This document shows positions 1-6,714 of a stretch of DNA of 7,708 bases, piece after piece (within the stretch, counting starts at the first letter, position 1; each line of letters starts with the position of its first letter). The DNA is from Lachnospiraceae bacterium (GTDB taxonomy: Bacteria > Bacillota > Clostridia > Lachnospirales > Lachnospiraceae), in contig JAILFQ010000384.1 of assembly GCA_024697505.1 (NCBI GenBank), forward strand, positions 1-7,708. Reading direction: 5' to 3'. Below the pieces are notes generated by a model. That model saw nothing but the letters and a program-made list of their open reading frames with translations. It did not search any database and was not told the origin of the DNA. Position numbers and translations under genes: made by a program.

Positions 1-1
1 G

Positions 2-820
2 GAGCTTAACCCGGACATTGCTAACGGAATAAGCGCAAAAACACCGAACCTTTGCCATCTTGCGCCTGCAGGGCGTACTTATATAGAAGAACTTAACGAG
101 GCCGGCGGAGTCTGGGCAGTTATGAACGAACTTTCAAAGAAGAACCTGCTTAATCTTAACTGCATTACCGTTACGGGAAAAACCGTAGGTGAAAACATAA
201 AGAATGCGGTTAATTTAAATACTGAGGTTATAAGACCTATAGACAATCCATACAGCATAACCGGCGGAATTGCAGTGCTTAAAGGCAATCTTGCACCGGA
301 AACATGCGTAGTTAAGCGGTCTGCCGTTGCCCCTGAAATGATGGTGCACGAAGGCCCTGCAAGAGTTTTCGACTGCGAGGAAGATGCCATTGCCGCAATA
401 AAGGGCGGCAAGATCAATCCGGGAGACGTTGTTGTTATACGTTACGAAGGCCCTAAGGGCGGCCCGGGTATGAGAGAAATGCTTAATCCTACCTCCGCAA
501 TTGCGGGAATGGGACTTGGCGAAAGCGTTGCCCTTATTACGGACGGCCGTTTCTCCGGCGCTTCAAGAGGTGCTTCAATTGGCCATGTTTGCCCTGAGGC
601 AGCGGTTGGAGGTCCTATTGCTCTTGTAAGAGAAGGGGACATCATTTGCATAGATATACCTGCAAATACCCTTAACATGAAAGTAAGCGATGAAGAACTT
701 GCAGCAAGAAAGGCTGAGTGGAAGCCTAAGGAACCTAAGATTACAACAGGTTATCTTGCAAGATATGCAAAGCTCGTAACAGACGCATCCAAGGGTGCTG
801 TACTTTCTTTAAACGATTAA
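2..820 (+). CDS. ilvD: Dihydroxy-acid dehydratase, C-terminal part (5' end outside window)
   Basis: This enzyme dehydrates 2,3-dihydroxy-isovalerate and 2,3-dihydroxy-3-methylvalerate to the 2-keto acids that become valine, leucine and isoleucine; it is cytosolic and carries an Fe-S cluster. The frame is open from base 2 with no start, so the gene enters from the left; about 272 C-terminal residues remain of a usual 550-570. Visible family motifs are [11 protein letters not shown] near the left edge (Cys codon 53-55, probably the third conserved cluster cysteine), EGPKGGPGM around 448-473, and [10 protein letters not shown]...GHVCPEA around 542-601. The Ser of RFSG (codon 554-556) is at the position of the catalytic serine known in this family. 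The frame ends in TAA. A methionine at 122 lies inside conserved sequence and is not the start. ilvB follows after 40 bases, so the two are probably co-transcribed. The identification is firm; edd (6-phosphogluconate dehydratase) is the nearest relative but fits the context less well. Confidence 0.96.
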   Translation, partial: ELNPDIANGISAKTPNLCHLAPAGRTYIEELNEAGGVWAVMNELSKKNLLNLNCITVTGKTVGENIKNAVNLNTEVIRPIDNPYSITGGIAVLKGNLAPETCVVKRSAVAPEMMVHEGPARVFDCEEDAIAAIKGGKINPGDVVVIRYEGPKGGPGMREMLNPTSAIAGMGLGESVALITDGRFSGASRGASIGHVCPEAAVGGPIALVREGDIICIDIPANTLNMKVSDEELAARKAEWKPKEPKITTGYLARYAKLVTDASKGAVLSLND

Positions 821-826
821 TATATG

Positions 827-839
827 CCGGCTTGGCCGG
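827..839 (+). repeat. Short GC-rich hairpin between ilvD and ilvB
   Basis: CCGGC (827-831), loop TTG, then GCCGG (835-839) forms a perfect 5-bp stem in the 40-base gap between the ilvD stop and the ilvB ribosome binding site. No T-run follows, so it is not an intrinsic terminator. It could stabilise or mark a processing point in an ilvD-ilvB transcript, or be chance. Function is unknown. Confidence 0.35.
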
Positions 840-860
840 AAGGAATACTGGAGGACTGCA

Positions 861-2531
861 ATGAAGATAAACGGCTCGGAAATTTTAATAGAATGTTTGA
901 AGGAACAGGGAGTAGATACCGTTTTCGGATATCCCGGCGGTGCCGTCTTAAATATATATGATGCTATTTACAAACATTCTTCTGAAATCAGACATGTACT
1001 TACTTCCCACGAACAGGGAGCTGCCCATGCGGCAGACGGATATGCGCGTTCAACGGGTAAAGTGGGCGTCTGCATTGCAACAAGCGGACCGGGTGCAACA
1101 AACCTTGTAACAGGTATTGCAACCGCATACATGGATTCTGTTCCTATGGTGGCTATTACGGGAAACGTAGGCACCTCTCTTCTTGGTAAAGACTCCTTCC
1201 AGGAAATAGATATTGCAGGCATAACAATGCCTATAACCAAACATAATTATATTGTAAAAGATGTAAACAATCTTGCACCTATAATCAGACGTGCCTTTGA
1301 GATTGCAAAGAGCGGAAGACCCGGGCCTGTGCTTATAGATATTACAAAGGATGTAACATCGGCAGAGGCAGAATACGAATATGTAAAGCCTAAGGAAATA
1401 CTGCCTTCTTCGGAAAGCATAAAGCCGGAAGAGATTAAAAAGGCTGTTTCCATGATAAATGCAGCAAAGAACCCTGTTCTTTTTGTCGGTGGCGGCGCCG
1501 TAATATCCGGTGCATCCGGCGAACTTGCCGAGTTTGTAAATAAGTCCGAAATGCCGGTTTGCGACTCTCTTATGGGCAAGGGTGCCTTTAACGGAAATGA
1601 TGAAAAGTACATGGGAATGCTTGGAATGCACGGCACAAAGACTTCTAACTATGCCGTAACAAAGTGCGATCTTCTTGTGGCGGTAGGAGTGCGTTTCAGC
1701 GACAGGGTTACCGGAAATGCAAAGAAATTTGCTCCTAAAGCAAAGATTTTACATATAGACATCGATCCTGCCGAAATAAATAAAAATATTATAGTAAATG
1801 CTTCCGTAACGGGGGACGTTAAGGAAGTATTTAAAAAGATCATACCTCTTATTGAAGAGAAAAAGCGCCCTGAGTGGCTCTCTCAAGTTCGCGAAATGAA
1901 GGAAAAGTATCCTCTTGCATATAACGAAAAAGGCCTTACGGGTCCTTTCATTATGGAGACCTTAAATAAGATTACCGGCGGAGATGCCATTGTTGTTACA
2001 GAAGTAGGTCAGCACCAGATGTGGGCTGCCCAGTTCTATAAATATAAGAACCCAAGGACTTTGCTTACTTCCGGCGGTCTCGGCACCATGGGATACGGCC
2101 TTGGTGCGGCTATCGGTGCAAAGGTGGGAAATCCGGATAAGGCTGTATTTAATATTGCCGGAGACGGTTGCTTCAGAATGAATATGAATGAAGTGGCAAC
2201 CGCTACCAGATACAACATTCCGGTTATACAGATGGTGTTTAACAATCATGTGCTTGGAATGGTGCGTCAGTGGCAGGATCTTTTCTACGGTAAGAGATAT
2301 TCCTTTACAACGCTTAACGACTGCGTGGACTTTGTAAAACTTGCGGAAGCAATGGGGGCAAAAGCCTACAGAGTTACCAAAAAAGAAGAGGTGGAGCCTG
2401 TTCTTAGGGAAGCGGTTAAACTTAACATACCTGTTGTAATAGACTTTAATCTGGACAGCGACGACAAGGTTTGGCCTATGGTTGCGCCGGGTGCTCCTAT
2501 AGACGAAGTTATGACAGAAGATGATAAATAG
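861..2531 (+). CDS. ilvB: Acetolactate synthase, large (catalytic) subunit
   Basis: This enzyme joins two pyruvates to 2-acetolactate, or pyruvate with 2-ketobutyrate to acetohydroxybutyrate, the first shared step of valine, leucine and isoleucine synthesis; it uses thiamine diphosphate, FAD and Mg2+. The 556-residue product is full length for the family. The N-terminal ThDP domain holds the catalytic glutamate, E51, in SHEQGAAHAADGYAR. The middle domain (about 190-330) is the FAD-binding type. The C-terminal ThDP domain has GDG at 434-436 followed by NNHVLGMVRQWQ, whose Trp is typical of acetolactate synthases. The ATG at 861 is set by GGAGG at 850-854, six bases upstream. It follows ilvD at 40 bases. 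The small regulatory subunit usually next to it is absent; the next gene is serC. Catabolic AlsS is the main alternative, but AlsS lacks the FAD requirement and is not usually beside ilvD, so the biosynthetic enzyme is preferred. Confidence 0.95.
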   Translation: MKINGSEILIECLKEQGVDTVFGYPGGAVLNIYDAIYKHSSEIRHVLTSHEQGAAHAADGYARSTGKVGVCIATSGPGATNLVTGIATAYMDSVPMVAITGNVGTSLLGKDSFQEIDIAGITMPITKHNYIVKDVNNLAPIIRRAFEIAKSGRPGPVLIDITKDVTSAEAEYEYVKPKEILPSSESIKPEEIKKAVSMINAAKNPVLFVGGGAVISGASGELAEFVNKSEMPVCDSLMGKGAFNGNDEKYMGMLGMHGTKTSNYAVTKCDLLVAVGVRFSDRVTGNAKKFAPKAKILHIDIDPAEINKNIIVNASVTGDVKEVFKKIIPLIEEKKRPEWLSQVREMKEKYPLAYNEKGLTGPFIMETLNKITGGDAIVVTEVGQHQMWAAQFYKYKNPRTLLTSGGLGTMGYGLGAAIGAKVGNPDKAVFNIAGDGCFRMNMNEVATATRYNIPVIQMVFNNHVLGMVRQWQDLFYGKRYSFTTLNDCVDFVKLAEAMGAKAYRVTKKEEVEPVLREAVKLNIPVVIDFNLDSDDKVWPMVAPGAPIDEVMTEDDK

Positions 2532-2560
2532 AACTTGTTAAAAAAATATTAAATTTTTGA

Positions 2561-2589
2561 TTGACAAATGTCTTTCTACGGAATACAAT
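2561..2589 (+). promoter_or_regulatory. Sigma-A type promoter for serC-serA
   Basis: A perfect -35 box TTGACA (2561-2566), a 17-base spacer and TACAAT (2584-2589, one mismatch to TATAAT) form a near-consensus housekeeping promoter. It starts only 29 bases after the ilvB stop, in an AT-rich gap. Transcription should begin around 2595-2597, leaving a leader of about 70 bases before serC. No GC-rich terminator separates ilvB from it, so read-through from the ilv genes is also possible. Confidence 0.85.
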
Positions 2590-2591
2590 GT

Positions 2592-2631
2592 TTTTAAAAT
2601 TTTAGCGGGTTAAAGCGCTAACATTTTAAAA
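2592..2631 (+). repeat. Imperfect inverted repeat over the serC transcription start (possible operator or 5' hairpin)
   Basis: The left arm, 2592-2607 (TTTTAAAATTTTAGCG), pairs with the right arm, 2616-2631 (CGCTAACATTTTAAAA), over 16 positions with a single T-C mismatch and an 8-base loop (2608-2615). The core is TTAGCG-8-CGCTAA. The repeat begins 3 bases after the -10 box and so lies on the predicted transcription start and early leader. This is a typical place for a repressor operator. It could equally be a hairpin at the 5' end of the mRNA. It is not a terminator, because A-rich rather than T-rich sequence follows. I recognise no known regulator site in it. Confidence 0.6.
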
Positions 2632-2651
2632 CATAAAATAAAAAAGTGGAA

Positions 2652-2657
2652 AAGGGG
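2652..2657 (+). promoter_or_regulatory. Ribosome binding site that decides the serC start
   Basis: AAGGGG lies 8 bases before the ATG at 2666 but only 2 bases before the in-frame ATG at 2660. The spacing favours 2666, which gives the MARVYNFSAGPAML beginning typical of SerC. Confidence 0.6.
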
Positions 2658-2665
2658 TAATGATC

Positions 2666-3748
2666 ATGGCAAGAGTTTATAATTTTTCAGCCGGTCCGGC
2701 AATGCTTCCTGAAGAAGTTCTCAAAGAAGCAGCAGCAGAAATGTTGGATTACGAGGGCAGCGGCATGTCCGTAATGGAGATGAGCCATCGATCTAAAACC
2801 TACGACAATATAATTAAGACTGCGGAGCAGGACTTAAGAGACTTAATGAATATTCCGGACAATTATAAGGTGCTTTTCCTTCAGGGCGGCGCATCACAGC
2901 AGTTTGCAGCCATTCCTATGAACCTTATGAAGAACAAGGTTGCGGATTATATCATTACAGGTCAGTGGGCAAAGAAAGCTTACCAGGAAGCACAGATTTA
3001 CGGCAAGGCAAATGCCATTGCTTCTTCTGCAGACAAGACATTTTCTTATATTCCGGATTGCTCGGATCTTCCTGTAAGTCCGGATGCGGATTACGTTTAT
3101 ATTTGCGAAAACAACACAATTTACGGTACAAAGTTTAAGACACTTCCTAACACAAAGGGCAAAACCCTTGTGGCAGACGTTTCATCCTGTTTCCTTTCGG
3201 AGCCGGTGGATGTTACAAAGTATGGTCTTATTTACGGCGGCGTACAAAAGAATATCGGACCTGCCGGAGTTGTGATCGTAATCATAAGGGAGGACCTTAT
3301 TACGGAAGATACTCTTCCCGGAACTCCTACAATGTTAAAGTATAAAACCCATGCAGACAACGGTTCTTTATACAACACACCGCCTGCATACGGAATATAT
3401 ATTTGTGGAAAAGTCTTCAAGTGGCTTAAGAAAATGGGCGGTCTTGAAGCGATCAAGCAAAGAAACGAAGAGAAAGCAAAAATCTTATATGATTTCCTTG
3501 ATGAGAGCAAACTCTTTAAAGGAACGGTAAGAAAAGAAGATCGTTCTCTTATGAATGTTCCTTTTGTAACCGGAAGTGAAGAGCTGGATGCGAAGTTTGT
3601 TAAGGAAGCCGCCGAACATGGCCTTGTAAGTCTTAAGGGGCACCGTACCGTAGGCGGAATGAGAGCCAGCATATATAATGCAATGCCAAAAGAAGGTGTT
3701 GTAAAACTTGTAGAATTTATGAAGGAATTCGAAAAGAAAAATTTATAA
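2666..3748 (+). CDS. serC: Phosphoserine aminotransferase
   Basis: SerC transfers an amino group from glutamate to 3-phosphohydroxypyruvate, giving O-phosphoserine, the second step of serine synthesis; it is a cytosolic PLP enzyme of aminotransferase class V. The 360-residue product has the family's usual length (about 360). Visible motifs are NFSAGPAMLP at the N-terminus, MSHRSK, LFLQGGASQQFA, the PLP-stacking Trp in ITGQWAKKA, NNTIYGT, and VADVSSCFLSEPVD with the PLP-contacting Asp. GGVQKNIGPAG carries the Schiff-base lysine, K195 (codon 3248-3250), and HRTVGGMRASIYNAMP near the end carries substrate-binding residues. An in-frame ATG at 2660 would add two residues, but its spacing to the Shine-Dalgarno site is too short. 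serA starts 16 bases after the stop. A strong promoter and an inverted repeat lie upstream. The pdxB/pdxF vitamin B6 role of SerC in E. coli cannot be judged here. Confidence 0.96.
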   Translation: MARVYNFSAGPAMLPEEVLKEAAAEMLDYEGSGMSVMEMSHRSKTYDNIIKTAEQDLRDLMNIPDNYKVLFLQGGASQQFAAIPMNLMKNKVADYIITGQWAKKAYQEAQIYGKANAIASSADKTFSYIPDCSDLPVSPDADYVYICENNTIYGTKFKTLPNTKGKTLVADVSSCFLSEPVDVTKYGLIYGGVQKNIGPAGVVIVIIREDLITEDTLPGTPTMLKYKTHADNGSLYNTPPAYGIYICGKVFKWLKKMGGLEAIKQRNEEKAKILYDFLDESKLFKGTVRKEDRSLMNVPFVTGSEELDAKFVKEAAEHGLVSLKGHRTVGGMRASIYNAMPKEGVVKLVEFMKEFEKKNL

Positions 3749-3764
3749 TGCGGGGGGCTCGGAA

Positions 3765-4925
3765 ATGTATACATATAATTGTTTAAATAAGATATCTGAA
3801 GTCGGGATCAAAACTTTCGACGATAAATATACACAGGTTGATGATGTTAATGCAGCAGACGCAATTCTTGTAAGAAGCGCTGCAATGCACGACATGGACT
3901 TTTCGGATAAGCTTCTTGCGGTAGCAAGAGCCGGAGCGGGAGTAAACAATATCCCTCTTGACAAATGTGCAGAAAAGGGTATAGTCGTTTTTAACACACC
4001 GGGAGCAAACGCAAACGGAGTTAAGGAACTTGTTATTGCAGGTCTTTTACTTGCCTCAAGAGATATTGTAGGCGGTGTGGAATGGGTTAAAGAGAATCAT
4101 TCTCTTGAAGATATTGCAAAGCAGGTTGAAAAAGCAAAGTCCGTCTTTGCCGGAAAAGAAATTTACGGAAAGAAACTTGGTGTTATCGGCCTCGGTGCCA
4201 TCGGTGTTCTTGTTGCAAACGCGGCAGAATCTCTTGGCATGGAAGTATACGGTTACGATCCTTATGTATCCGTTCAAAATGCATGGAAGCTTTCGCGTAA
4301 GGTCAAATACGTTAAGACGCTTGAAGAAATCTATCGCGATTGTGACTATATAACAGTTCATGTTCCTCTTATGGATTCTACAAAGGGCATGATAAATATG
4401 GAAGCCATTTCTCTTATGAAGCAGGGCGTTGTTATCCTTAATTTCGCAAGAGACCTTCTTGTAAACGAAAAGGATATGGGCATTGCTCTTGAGAGCGGTA
4501 AGGTTGCAAGGTATGTTTCGGATTTTCCGAATCCTACAACCGCAAATATGAAGGGTGTTATTTTAATCCCTCATCTTGGTGCTTCCACAGAGGAATCCGA
4601 AGACAATTGTGCAAAGATGGCTGTATGTGAGTTGAAGGATTACCTGGAAAACGGTAACATTACAAACTCCGTTAACTACCCTGCAATAGACGCGGGCGTA
4701 TGCCAGACAGCCGCAAGAGTGCTTATTCTTCATAAGAATATTCCAAACATGATCGCACAGTTTTCAACGGTTTTCTCCAGTTCCGGAATTAACATTGAAA
4801 ATCTTATCAATAAAAGTCGTGGAGAATTTGCATGTTCGGTACTTGACGTAGCCGAAGTTAATGATAAGATAGTAAGTGAAATAAATTCCATTGAAAGCGT
4901 ACTTAAGGTACGTGTTATTAAATAG
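3765..4925 (+). CDS. serA: D-3-phosphoglycerate dehydrogenase with C-terminal ACT domain
   Basis: SerA oxidises 3-phosphoglycerate to 3-phosphohydroxypyruvate with NAD+, the first committed step of serine synthesis. The 386-residue product is of the short type (E. coli SerA is about 410). RAGAGVNNIP and FNTPGANANGVKEL mark the substrate domain. GLGAIG (142-147) is the Rossmann motif. R229 in NFARD and H270 in PHLGAST are the catalytic Arg and His. The usual glutamate between them is missing: DFPNPTTANMKGV has no acidic residue after D253. The ACT domain (about 318-386) keeps H323, N325 and N343, which match the serine-binding His-x-Asn and Asn of E. coli SerA with the same 18-residue spacing, so feedback by serine is likely. 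The start is set by GGGGGG (3752-3757), 7 bases upstream. It sits 16 bases after serC and is closed by a terminator. Another 2-hydroxyacid dehydrogenase is possible but unlikely given serC and the ACT domain. Confidence 0.93.
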   Translation: MYTYNCLNKISEVGIKTFDDKYTQVDDVNAADAILVRSAAMHDMDFSDKLLAVARAGAGVNNIPLDKCAEKGIVVFNTPGANANGVKELVIAGLLLASRDIVGGVEWVKENHSLEDIAKQVEKAKSVFAGKEIYGKKLGVIGLGAIGVLVANAAESLGMEVYGYDPYVSVQNAWKLSRKVKYVKTLEEIYRDCDYITVHVPLMDSTKGMINMEAISLMKQGVVILNFARDLLVNEKDMGIALESGKVARYVSDFPNPTTANMKGVILIPHLGASTEESEDNCAKMAVCELKDYLENGNITNSVNYPAIDAGVCQTAARVLILHKNIPNMIAQFSTVFSSSGINIENLINKSRGEFACSVLDVAEVNDKIVSEINSIESVLKVRVIK

Positions 4926-4966
4926 CTGACTACATACTTTTTATAGACTCTCTTTCTAATACGGGG

Positions 4967-5000
4967 CGGGCGTGACTTTAGGTCACGCCTGTTTCGTTTT
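4967..5000 (+). terminator. Intrinsic terminator of the serC-serA unit
   Basis: CGGGCGTGAC (4967-4976) pairs with GTCACGCCTG (4982-4991), a 10-bp stem with one G-T wobble and a 5-base loop (TTTAG). The T-rich run TTTCGTTTT (4992-5000) follows. It lies 41 bases after the serA stop and separates the serine genes from manA. Confidence 0.88.
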
Positions 5001-5020
5001 AAGGAATAATATATTTCCTT
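5001..5020. repeat. Short AT-rich inverted repeat before manA
   Basis: AAGGAA (5001-5006) and TTCCTT (5015-5020) are perfect 6-base inverted arms around an 8-base AT centre, followed by TTTT (5021-5024). It lies between the terminator and the proposed manA promoter. It may be a second weak terminator, an operator for the manA unit, or chance. Confidence 0.35.
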
Positions 5021-5034
5021 TTTTGATAGTTTTG

Positions 5035-5043
5035 TGTTATTAT
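5035..5043 (+). promoter_or_regulatory. Possible extended -10 promoter for manA-yesL-glgB
   Basis: TGTTATTAT (5035-5043) fits an extended -10 element (TG, one base, TATTAT). At the standard distance the -35 region (TTCCTT, 5015-5020) is poor, and a TTGATA at 5023-5028 is too close to serve. Transcription would begin near 5050, leaving a leader of about 32 bases. A promoter is expected here because a terminator lies just upstream. Confidence 0.45.
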
Positions 5044-5068
5044 ATGCGGGAATGAAAAGAAGACAGAC

Positions 5069-5073
5069 AGGAG
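5069..5073 (+). promoter_or_regulatory. Ribosome binding site that decides the manA start
   Basis: AGGAG lies 8 bases before the ATG at 5082. In-frame upstream starts (GTG 5034, ATG 5052) lack a comparable site and would lie within or at the very start of the proposed transcript. Confidence 0.75.
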
Positions 5074-5081
5074 ATAACAAA

Positions 5082-6023
5082 ATGAAAGAAATATTACATA
5101 TTAAGCCTGTTTTTAAACAAATGATATGGGGCGGAAATCGTCTTAAGAGTGAATACGGTTACGAAATACCCGGAGACAATACCGGAGAATGCTGGGCCAT
5201 AAGCGGCCACAAAAACGGAGATGACGAAATTGTTGGCGGCACATACGATGGATGGAAGTTGTCCGAACTTTACAACAAGCACAGAGAACTATTCGGAAAT
5301 CAGAAAAAGGATGTGTTCCCTCTTCTTGTTAAGATAATAGATGCCAAAGCGGATCTAAGCATTCAGGTACATCCGGATGATGAATATGCCGCAAAGAACG
5401 AAAACGGTTCTCTCGGAAAGACAGAATGCTGGTACATACTGGATTGCGACGAAGACGCAAAGATAGTTGTAGGCCATAATGCCAAAACAAAAGAAGAATT
5501 AAGAGATATGATCTGCAGCGGAAAATGGGACGAGCTTATTAAAGTAAGACCTATCAAAAAAGGAGATTTTTTCCAGATAGTTCCCGGAACGGTACATGCA
5601 ATAAAGGCGGGAACTCTTATTCTGGAAACTCAGCAGAGCAGTGATATTACATACAGACTTTACGATTACGGAAGACTCCAGAACGGAAAGCCCAGAGAAC
5701 TTCACATAGAAAAGAGTATAGATGTTATTAAGTGTCCCGAAACCAGGGCGGAAGTTTCAAGAAGTACGGAAATGATTGAAGATGCCAAGGTAGAGACTCT
5801 TGTTTCCTGTGAATTTTATGATGTTAAAAAAGTAGATCTTGCAGGCAGTGCATCATTTGATACAGAAGGAATTTACAGACTTGTCAGCGTTATAGAAGGA
5901 AATGGAGAAATAAACGGGGAGAAGATCAAAAAAGGCGATCACTTTATTCTTCCTTCAGATTACGGTAAATACACAATCACCGGTAATCTCAGTCTTATTT
6001 CATCATTTTCGAAGGAGGCATAA
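5082..6023 (+). CDS. manA: Mannose-6-phosphate isomerase, class I (short bacillary type)
   Basis: This cytosolic zinc enzyme interconverts mannose 6-phosphate and fructose 6-phosphate, feeding mannose into glycolysis or supplying mannose units for glycans. The 313-residue product matches the short Bacillus-type enzyme (about 315) rather than the E. coli type (about 390). The start MKEILHIKPVFKQMIWGG is typical. Zinc ligands are visible as H97 in QVHPDD (with Q95), E115 in GKTECWYIL, and H172 in VPGTVHAI. R192 in ITYRLYDYGR is the expected catalytic arginine. The C-terminal third is a second cupin-like domain ending in KKGDHFILP. Its stop overlaps the next start (TAATG), so it is translationally coupled to the membrane protein gene. 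The terminator at 4967-5000 separates it from serA. Confidence 0.95.
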   Translation: MKEILHIKPVFKQMIWGGNRLKSEYGYEIPGDNTGECWAISGHKNGDDEIVGGTYDGWKLSELYNKHRELFGNQKKDVFPLLVKIIDAKADLSIQVHPDDEYAAKNENGSLGKTECWYILDCDEDAKIVVGHNAKTKEELRDMICSGKWDELIKVRPIKKGDFFQIVPGTVHAIKAGTLILETQQSSDITYRLYDYGRLQNGKPRELHIEKSIDVIKCPETRAEVSRSTEMIEDAKVETLVSCEFYDVKKVDLAGSASFDTEGIYRLVSVIEGNGEINGEKIKKGDHFILPSDYGKYTITGNLSLISSFSKEA

Positions 6024-6697
6024 TGGCCGGTTCTGTTTTTAATCCCGATAATAAATTTTTTGGTTTTATGGGAAAAATTTTTGATGTAGTTGTGCTTAGC
6101 CTTGTATGGCTTATTACGGCTATCCCTTTTCCTGTTACTTTTATTCCTGCCACATGTGCTTTGTATTATACGGTGGTAAAGAATGTAAGAAAGGAAAGAG
6201 GCTATCTTTTAAAAGAATACTTCCGGTCTTTTAAGCTCAACTTTAAGTACGGAATGTTTTATTCTCTCATTTTTTCCGTATTTGGTTTCTTGCTCTTTTA
6301 TATAGACTTTGGCTATGCTAAAGATCTTACAGAACAGGGCTCTCAGTACGGAAGCATGTTTTTGGGTGTCTTTATTATAATAGCACTGTTTTTCTTTTCC
6401 CTGTTGGTTTTCCTTCCGGCGGTTCTTTCAAGATTTACCGGAAAGTTTACCTTTTATTTCAAAACGAGCTTTTTTATGGCAACAAGACACTTTATTACAA
6501 GTCTTTTGCTTATTATAATCTGGGGCGTTGCTTGTCTCGGAGTATATATAATTCCGGCTCTTATGCTTTTTTTGCCGGCATTGGCAATGCTTTTATCTTC
6601 TTTCCTCATAGAAAGAGTATTTAAAAAGTATATGCCTAAAAAGGAAGAAGCAGATGAAAAAAATCCGGACGAAGATCATTGGTATCTGGATTTATAA
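6023..6697 (+). CDS. YesL/DUF624 family integral membrane protein
   Basis: The 224-residue product is strongly hydrophobic, with about five membrane segments at roughly 19-47, 77-94, 112-135, 158-177 and 179-196, and a charged C-terminal tail (KKEEADEKNPDEDHW). The N-terminal pattern FFGFMGKIFDVVVLSLVWL, then PATCALYYTVVKNVRKERGYL and EYFRSFKLNFKYG, is what I know from YesL/DUF624 proteins, which in Firmicutes often sit beside sugar ABC transporters and polysaccharide-use genes. Their molecular role is not established, and I do not assign one. The ATG shares its A with the manA stop (TAATG), and a perfect AAGGAGG (6012-6018) lies 4 bases upstream, inside the end of manA. glgB follows after 17 bases. 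The arrangement implies co-expression with manA and glgB. No signal peptide cleavage site is evident; the first helix is probably a membrane anchor. Confidence 0.8.
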   Translation: MAGSVFNPDNKFFGFMGKIFDVVVLSLVWLITAIPFPVTFIPATCALYYTVVKNVRKERGYLLKEYFRSFKLNFKYGMFYSLIFSVFGFLLFYIDFGYAKDLTEQGSQYGSMFLGVFIIIALFFFSLLVFLPAVLSRFTGKFTFYFKTSFFMATRHFITSLLLIIIWGVACLGVYIIPALMLFLPALAMLLSSFLIERVFKKYMPKKEEADEKNPDEDHWYLDL

Positions 6698-6714
6698 TTT
6701 ATGGGGGGTAACTT

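Noticed and set aside
1050..1631. A 193-codon open frame on the minus strand inside ilvB
   Set aside because: It lies wholly antisense to a well-conserved ilvB region, its translation is Cys/Tyr/His-rich with no family resemblance, and it reflects codon bias of the real gene.
2541..2560. AT-rich stretch after ilvB as an intrinsic terminator
   Set aside because: Only a weak A/T pairing can form and there is no GC stem, so it does not qualify.
2541..2610. Possible CodY box (AATTTTCWGAAAATT-like) near the serC promoter
   Set aside because: The AATTTT half is present twice but the rest does not fit; the matches are explained by AT-richness.
2532..2665. Possible T-box or serine/amino acid riboswitch leader before serC
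   Set aside because: The leader of about 70 bases is too short and has no T-box sequence (AGGGTGGNACCGCG-like) and no terminator/antiterminator pair.
3232..3774. A 180-codon open frame on the minus strand over the serC end and serA start
   Set aside because: It is antisense to conserved SerC sequence, including the PLP lysine region, and has no plausible motif.
5034..5081. N-terminal extension of ManA from GTG 5034 or ATG 5052
   Set aside because: The good AGGAG site and the family-typical MKEILHIKP beginning both point to 5082, and the upstream starts lie in or at the edge of the promoter.
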